From assembly GCA_964636675.1 (NCBI GenBank), contig CAZWUO010000163.1:1-8803 (forward strand): 8,803 nucleotides of DNA, read 5' to 3'. The stretch's first letter is position 1. Each line of letters starts with the position of its first letter. The notes under the pieces are model-generated. The model saw only the letters and a program-made list of their open reading frames with translations. It had not been told where the DNA came from and did no database searches. Shown here in pieces: positions 6,044 through 8,803 of this stretch. Source of the stretch: JALUUH01 sp964636675 (GTDB taxonomy: Bacteria; Pseudomonadota; Gammaproteobacteria; S012-40). The position numbers and the translations under genes are program-made.

Positions 6044-6322
6044 ATGCAAACCGTCACAGCTGAATTGTTAGACGAAATTAAAGAACGAATAGTTAAGGCA
6101 CTGAAACCGGAGAAGATTATTTTATTTGGTTCGTACGCCTGGGGCGAACCAAAGGAATCAAGCGATGTTGATTTGTACATCATCGTTTCTGAGACAGATC
6201 AACCCGTATATAAAAGGTGTCGTGAAGTATACAAGGCTTTGAGAGGAATTAATGTTGCTGTTGATGTATTGGTTCAATCACACAATGATGTAGATAAAAG
6301 ACGACAGGTTGGATTTGTCTAA
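6044..6322 (+). CDS. NTP-transferase domain nucleotidyltransferase, truncated orphan
   Basis: A 92-residue protein with KIILFGSYAWGE (GS at 29-30), SSDVDLYIIV (D41, D43) and VDVLV (D74). This is the NT family that usually sits upstream of a HEPN gene ending in RYPDAL, a fragment of which lies at 4781-4894. I chose ATG 6044 over 6017 because it puts GS at residues 29-30 as in the other small NT genes here, and because GGA lies 9 nt upstream. Family members normally continue past the RRQV region for 20 or more residues. A shifted frame just downstream reads SKWIYERQ, resembling the usual C-terminal end, which suggests a small deletion with frameshift near 6315. No HEPN partner follows. Confidence 0.7.
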   Translation: MQTVTAELLDEIKERIVKALKPEKIILFGSYAWGEPKESSDVDLYIIVSETDQPVYKRCREVYKALRGINVAVDVLVQSHNDVDKRRQVGFV

Positions 6323-6436
6323 GTGGATATATGAACGGCAGCGTAACCCGGTAAATTAGTCGTAAAGAACTGTTTATGAACCTGATTCACAGCACTTTGA
6401 GCCAGACTTTAAGACTCGAACCAAGGAGAAACATAA

Positions 6437-6457
6437 ATGAATATCAGCTTAAAGTGA
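6437..6457 (+). other. Strong ribosome binding site with a 6-codon ORF
   Basis: AAGGAG at 6423-6428 is followed after 8 nt by ATG (6437), but the frame stops after six codons (MNISLK). A different frame is open from about 6469 to a TAA overlapping the NT start at 6527. This looks like the initiation region of a lost gene, or a short leader. Nothing else is supportable in 6323-6526. Confidence 0.25.
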
Positions 6458-6526
6458 GTTTATAGTCATCCTTCCAGTTCTCACGTGAGCAGCAATCTAA
6501 CACATTACTAGAAAATCAAGCAGAAA

Positions 6527-7446
6527 ATGACCCATAACATTTTACCCCCATCAGATCTTAACAGTGATGCCGACGTAATTAACAAAGACCTTGCCCTGGT
6601 AGTTAACGCTTCGCTTGAAGTGTTAGGTGGGCAACTTCTTGCTCTGGTGTTATATGGTTCCATGGCACGGGGCAACGCAAATTCGAACTCCGATATCGAC
6701 ATTTACGCCATTACTAAAGACAAGACTTTAGAGCGTAAGCATCAGCAAGCTAGGATATCAATAAAACTTTGTCAGACAGAAAAGCGGGTGGATATTCACC
6801 TTGCTAGTCAATCAGATTTTGCCATAGAAAGACTACCGTTTCATACAGCAGCCAAACGTGACGGGATTGTTGTTTGGGGCGATATCGAANNNNNNNNNNN
6901 NNNNNNNNNNNNNNNNNNNNNNNNNNNNNNNNNNNNNNNNNNNNNNNNNNNNNNNNNNNNNNNNNNNNNNNNNNNNNNNNNNNNNNNNNACCGTTTCATA
7001 CAGCAGCCAAACGTGACGGGATTGTTGTTTGGGGCGATATCGAACTTGCAGAATCTTCCTTACCGTATTCTGATCGTTACCGGAATTTCTTTCAAAGATC
7101 ATTTCGATGGGAGACTGGCAAAGTCAGGCCGTGGGGCAAGGCAGACGATGAGGATCGCATTCACTTTTCCTCTCTGATACATGAAACTTGTCTTGTTGCC
7201 TCGAAACATGCGATTCAATGTTGTTTGCAAATGAGAGGCGAAGGTTATAGCTCCAAATATGAAAAACTAGCTGATTCAGCCTGCCAGTATTGGCCGATTG
7301 CTGCAAAAGCTTTTAATGGGTTACGAGCCATTAAAGACCCCGAAGACGATGACACGATTGGCAGTGAATCGATTGAACTGGCATACAAAGTATTTCCAAT
7401 TTACCAGCAAACAGCCGAATCTTTCGGAATCGAGCTTGAGAGATAA
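6527..7446 (+). CDS. Two-domain nucleotidyltransferase, interrupted only by an assembly gap
   Basis: The N-terminal NT domain has YGSMARGNANSNSDIDIYAI with GS at residues 44-45, D56 and D58, and a third acid D89 in RVDIHL. As written the frame is broken by 100 N's. The 55 bases before the gap are repeated exactly after it; merging them gives one continuous 254-residue protein, 121 codons before the join and 133 after. The C-terminal half (about 122-254) is helical, with stretches such as HETCLVASKHAIQCCLQMRG that recall the HEPN or kanamycin-nucleotidyltransferase-type helical bundle. I see no R-x4-6-H motif there, so RNase activity is unlikely. It may be a stand-alone NT with a built-in HEPN-like domain. 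The substrate is unknown. Its ribosome binding site is weak. Confidence 0.75.
6890..6989. other. 100-N scaffold gap with duplicated flanks
   Basis: Exactly 100 N's, a conventional filler for a gap of unknown size. The 55 bases at 6835-6889 are identical to 6990-7044. This is the pattern expected when two contigs that share a k-mer-length end overlap are scaffolded without being merged. Extra length is 155 bp, which shifts the frame and falsely splits the NT gene. The gap probably hides no real sequence. Confidence 0.85.
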
Positions 7447-7487
7447 TGACTCCCTTTAGATATTTAACGTGATCGAGAAGGCCTGGT

Positions 7488-7592
7488 ATGAACTACTTTT
7501 TTAATGCATCCACGCTCATCAAGTATTTCCATTCGGAGGAAGGTTCTGAACAAGTGACAAATTTGATAGTATCTGAAAAAATGAGATTATGA
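7488..7592 (+). pseudogene. 5' fragment of a VapC/PIN-domain toxin gene
   Basis: The 34-codon frame begins MNYFFNASTLIKYFHSEEGS, matching the start of PIN-domain VapC toxins (typically YFFDASALVKRY...EEGSE). The first conserved metal-binding aspartate, expected at residue 6, is Asn here (AAT instead of GAT). About 100 codons with the remaining acidic residues are missing. The frame stops at TGA 7590-7592, where ATGA also starts the HEPN fragment, so the joint lies at or just before 7589. A good Shine-Dalgarno (GAGAAGG, 7475-7481) precedes it. No VapB partner is adjacent; the AbrB-like fragment at 4738 may have been one. It is inactive by both truncation and residue loss. Confidence 0.7.
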
Positions 7593-7731
7593 CAGAAGAA
7601 ATCAGATACAAAATATTAAAGAAAGCCAGCTTGGCATTAGAATCTGCCAAATCTGAACTTGACTCTAAGCACTTAGAGTTTGCAGTCAATTGAGCAATTA
7701 TGCGTGCTTTTTTGCAAGTAGTGCGATGTTA
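7589..7731 (+). pseudogene. 5' half of a HEPN-domain (UPF0332-like) gene
   Basis: The frame reads MTEEIRYKILKKASLALESA and continues to HLEFAVN, then stops at TGA 7691-7693. HEPN proteins of the UPF0332 type continue here with RAYYAxFYAASAxLL. A frame offset by one base indeed reads NYACFFASSAML (7696-7731). The gene therefore carries a nonsense codon where Arg is expected and a nearby single-base deletion. Homology ends at about 7731. The matching second half of this family occurs at 8363-8473, beyond the relB/parE-like cassette, so I infer one gene split by an insertion. The first eleven residues are identical to those of the MarR regulator at 1517. Confidence 0.7.
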
Positions 7732-7761
7732 TATCCCTGTAATATTGGTAAATATTACGTT

Positions 7762-7790
7762 TTTAAATAGCCGAAATAATCCGCTACAAT
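7762..7790 (+). promoter_or_regulatory. Putative promoter of the RelB/ParE-like operon
   Basis: TACAAT (7785-7790, five of six) is preceded after 17 nt by a weak -35 TTTAAA (7762-7767, four of six). The -10 runs into a perfect 10-bp palindrome AATATATATT (7788-7797), a plausible operator for autorepression by the antitoxin. A Shine-Dalgarno GAGGG follows at 7812-7816. Confidence 0.5.
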
Positions 7791-7826
7791 ATATATTATA
7801 AACTTATCACTGAGGGAATGTTGAAA

Positions 7827-8030
7827 ATGCCAAAATTTCAGAACCTTAGCACAGCAGAAAAGATCCTTTTAGCCGAAGAATTGTGGGATAGTGCGCTTGA
7901 AGGGGAAGCATCAGTTCCGCTTAGCGACAAACACCGAAAAATTCTTGAAGAAAGATTGAAAACGTATGAACTTGATGATAAATCGGGAACGCCCTGGGAT
8001 ATCGTAAAACAAAGAATAATGGACGATTAA
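7827..8030 (+). CDS. RelB-like addiction module antitoxin (PF09720/TIGR02574 type)
   Basis: This 67-residue acidic protein has STAEKILLAEELWDS near the N-terminus and RLKTYELDDKSGTPWDIVKQ near the C-terminus. Both are hallmarks of the short addiction-module proteins that pair with ParE/RelE-fold toxins. I prefer ATG 7827 to ATG 7818 because GAGGG at 7812-7816 is correctly spaced only from the former. Such antitoxins wrap around the toxin and often repress their own operon. The stop overlaps the toxin start as TAATG. The antitoxin frame is intact but the toxin gene has a premature stop, so this may now be an orphan antitoxin. The cassette appears to sit inside a HEPN gene. Confidence 0.85.
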   Translation: MPKFQNLSTAEKILLAEELWDSALEGEASVPLSDKHRKILEERLKTYELDDKSGTPWDIVKQRIMDD

Positions 8031-8323
8031 TGAAGGAAATTATAGTCCGCGACGAAGCGGAAAAGGATATTTTAAAATCTTATGAGTGGTACGAAAAGAA
8101 GAGGAAAGGTTTAGATGCGAATTTCATATTGTGCGTAGACGAGGCTATGTCTCGTATCTCACGCAATCCATAACACTATCCTTCAGTGTTAAACCCAGTT
8201 CGTCGTGTATTCATTAAGCGGTTTCCTTGCAGCGTTTACTATATCGAAAAAACCGCTGAAATTATTGTATTTGCGGTCTTGCATGTTCGTCAAAGTTCCA
8301 GAAAATGGAAAGAACGTACATAA
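8030..8323 (+). pseudogene. ParE/RelE-fold toxin gene with premature stop
   Basis: A 97-codon frame starts MKEIIVRDEAEKDILKSYEW and ends IIVFAVLHVRQSSRKWKERT, the full-length pattern of ParE/RelE-family toxins. The basic IKRFPCSVYYIE strand is at about 62-73 and RKW at 91-93. One ochre codon (8171-8173) interrupts it at codon 48 in the NP*HYP segment, where Glu, Lys or Gln is usual in the family; a single base change explains it. No other damage is seen, so the inactivation looks recent. It overlaps the antitoxin stop by one base. A sequencing error is an alternative explanation. If the stop is real, only a 47-residue piece is made and toxicity is lost. Confidence 0.85.
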
Positions 8324-8362
8324 CAAGTCACTAAACACGGGCACGCAAAAAGACGCGCACCG

Positions 8363-8473
8363 GTTAGTGTTGTATTACTGAGTAAAGGAAAAAAGTTTAC
8401 AAAACACTCCGGGTTGAGAGGGGCAATACACAAAGAATTGGTTAAAAGCGGGCAATTGACAATTGCATCCACC
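8363..8473 (+). pseudogene. 3' portion of the split HEPN-domain (UPF0332-like) gene
   Basis: The frame reads VSVVLLSKGKKFTKHSGLRG and then AIHKELVKSGQLTIAS. The LLSKG...F.KHSG.....KE.VKSG pattern is the middle-to-C-terminal part of UPF0332-type HEPN proteins, which continues exactly where the 5' half at 7589-7731 breaks off. No start codon precedes it: the frame is open from the ParE stop but without ATG, GTG or TTG before the homology. Downstream of about 8473 the resemblance fades into a dispersed repeat, so the gene end is also lost. It is non-functional. Confidence 0.65.
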
Positions 8474-8501
8474 ATGGACTTTGATAAACCGAAACCACGT
8501 C

Positions 8502-8539
8502 ATCCTGAACTTGATTCAGGATCTCTAAGGACAAGAGAT
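8502..8539. repeat. Palindromic dispersed repeat with overlapping hairpins before gmd
   Basis: ATCCTGAA (8502-8509) and TTCAGGAT (8515-8522) form a perfect 8-bp stem with a 5-nt loop. ATCTCT (8521-8526) can alternatively pair with AGAGAT (8534-8539). The core CATCCTGAACTTG...CAGGATCT is a common short interspersed element in proteobacteria. The two stems share bases 8521-8522, so they compete. No T-tract follows, so an intrinsic terminator is not supported. Confidence 0.6.
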
Positions 8540-8568
8540 TTCGTGGAGCACTCAAGCACTCTCTGATA

Positions 8569-8591
8569 TATAATTAAATATCTTCAAAAGG
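8569..8591 (+). promoter_or_regulatory. -10 element and ribosome binding site of gmd
   Basis: A perfect TATAAT lies at 8569-8574, but no recognisable -35 sits 16-18 nt upstream (GGAGCA region). AAGGA (8587-8591) lies 7 nt before the GTG start. gmd could thus have a local promoter as well as any read-through from the ops leader. Confidence 0.45.
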
Positions 8592-8598
8592 AATCTCA

Positions 8599-8803
8599 GT
8601 GAAAAAAGCATTAATAACAGGCGTAACAGGACAAGATGGTGCGTATTTAGCGGAGTTATTACTCGAGAAAGGCTATGAGGTTCACGGCATAAAACGCCGT
8701 TCCTCTTCTTTTAATACCGATAGAATTGATCATCTATATCAAGACCCGCATGTGGAAGATAGGCGGTTTGTTCTACACTATGGCGATATGACGGATTCAA
8801 GCA
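8599..8803 (+). CDS. gmd: GDP-mannose 4,6-dehydratase, 5' part
   Basis: The first 68 codons of a short-chain dehydrogenase that converts GDP-D-mannose to GDP-4-dehydro-6-deoxy-D-mannose, the precursor of GDP-fucose, GDP-rhamnose and related sugars for surface polysaccharides. The Rossmann motif GxxGxxG is GVTGQDG at residues 8-14. The NADP-binding segment KRRSSSFNTDRIDHLY (32-47) and LHYGDMTDSS near the window end are diagnostic for GMD. The start is GTG, supported by AAGGA 7 nt upstream and by the family's usual MKKALITG start. The full protein would be about 370 residues; the rest lies beyond the window. It is presumably the first biosynthetic gene of the EPS locus regulated by the upstream MarR/RfaH pair. 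Confidence 0.92.
   Translation, partial: MKKALITGVTGQDGAYLAELLLEKGYEVHGIKRRSSSFNTDRIDHLYQDPHVEDRRFVLHYGDMTDSS

Noticed and set aside
6874..7446. Separate ORF starting within the scaffold gap
   Set aside because: It exists only because the gap and duplicated 55 bp shift the frame; it is the C-terminal half of the NT gene at 6527.
8545..8557. Sigma-54 promoter before gmd
   Set aside because: The GG and GC dinucleotides have 9 rather than 10 nt between them and the rest of the consensus is missing.

Overview
The window looks like part of a draft gammaproteobacterial genome, possibly metagenome-assembled because it contains a 100-N scaffold gap. The evidence is the conserved protein set: an E. 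coli-like RfaH, an EPS-associated MarR-type regulator and a GDP-mannose 4,6-dehydratase (gmd). There is also an exact copy of the enterobacterial-type ops element that RfaH reads. No rRNA, tRNA, CRISPR array or transposase was seen.

Layout. (1) 1-378 has no gene but carries two matching inverted repeats. (2) 379-1154 is an intact MNT/HEPN toxin-antitoxin pair with a 4-nt overlap. (3) 1210-1509 is a second, full-length MNT gene killed by two nonsense codons, with its HEPN partner missing. (4) 1517-2395 is a regulatory pair, the EPS-type MarR gene followed directly by rfaH. (5) 2396-2828 is a leader-like region with the ops element at 2546-2557, a doubtful 57-codon ORF and a copy of a dispersed repeat. 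(6) 2829-4424 is a large AAA ATPase with a C-terminal PD-(D/E)XK nuclease-like domain. (7) 4541-5496 holds dispersed 30-bp repeats bracketing a mosaic of four joined pieces: the start of an AbrB/MazE-like antitoxin, the end of a HEPN gene, a HepT with an internal deletion, and an MNT fragment. (8) 5623-7446 holds three nucleotidyltransferase (NT) genes: two short and C-terminally cut, and one of 254 codons that only appears broken because of a scaffolding artefact. (9) 7488-8490 holds a VapC/PIN start, a HEPN gene split in two, and between its halves a RelB-like/ParE-like cassette with intact antitoxin and nonsense-disrupted toxin. (10) gmd starts at 8599 and runs off the end.

Interpretation. 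The regulator pair, ops element and gmd are what one expects at the head of an RfaH-controlled exopolysaccharide operon. About 6 kb of toxin-antitoxin material, much of it degraded, lies between ops and gmd. I count six nucleotidyltransferase loci, of which one certainly retains its toxin, and four recognisable HEPN-type toxin loci, of which only the one at 675-1154 is intact. Insertions inside older modules and end-to-end joins of fragments suggest repeated insertion and decay at one site. All family assignments rest on motif recognition by eye, without database searches.
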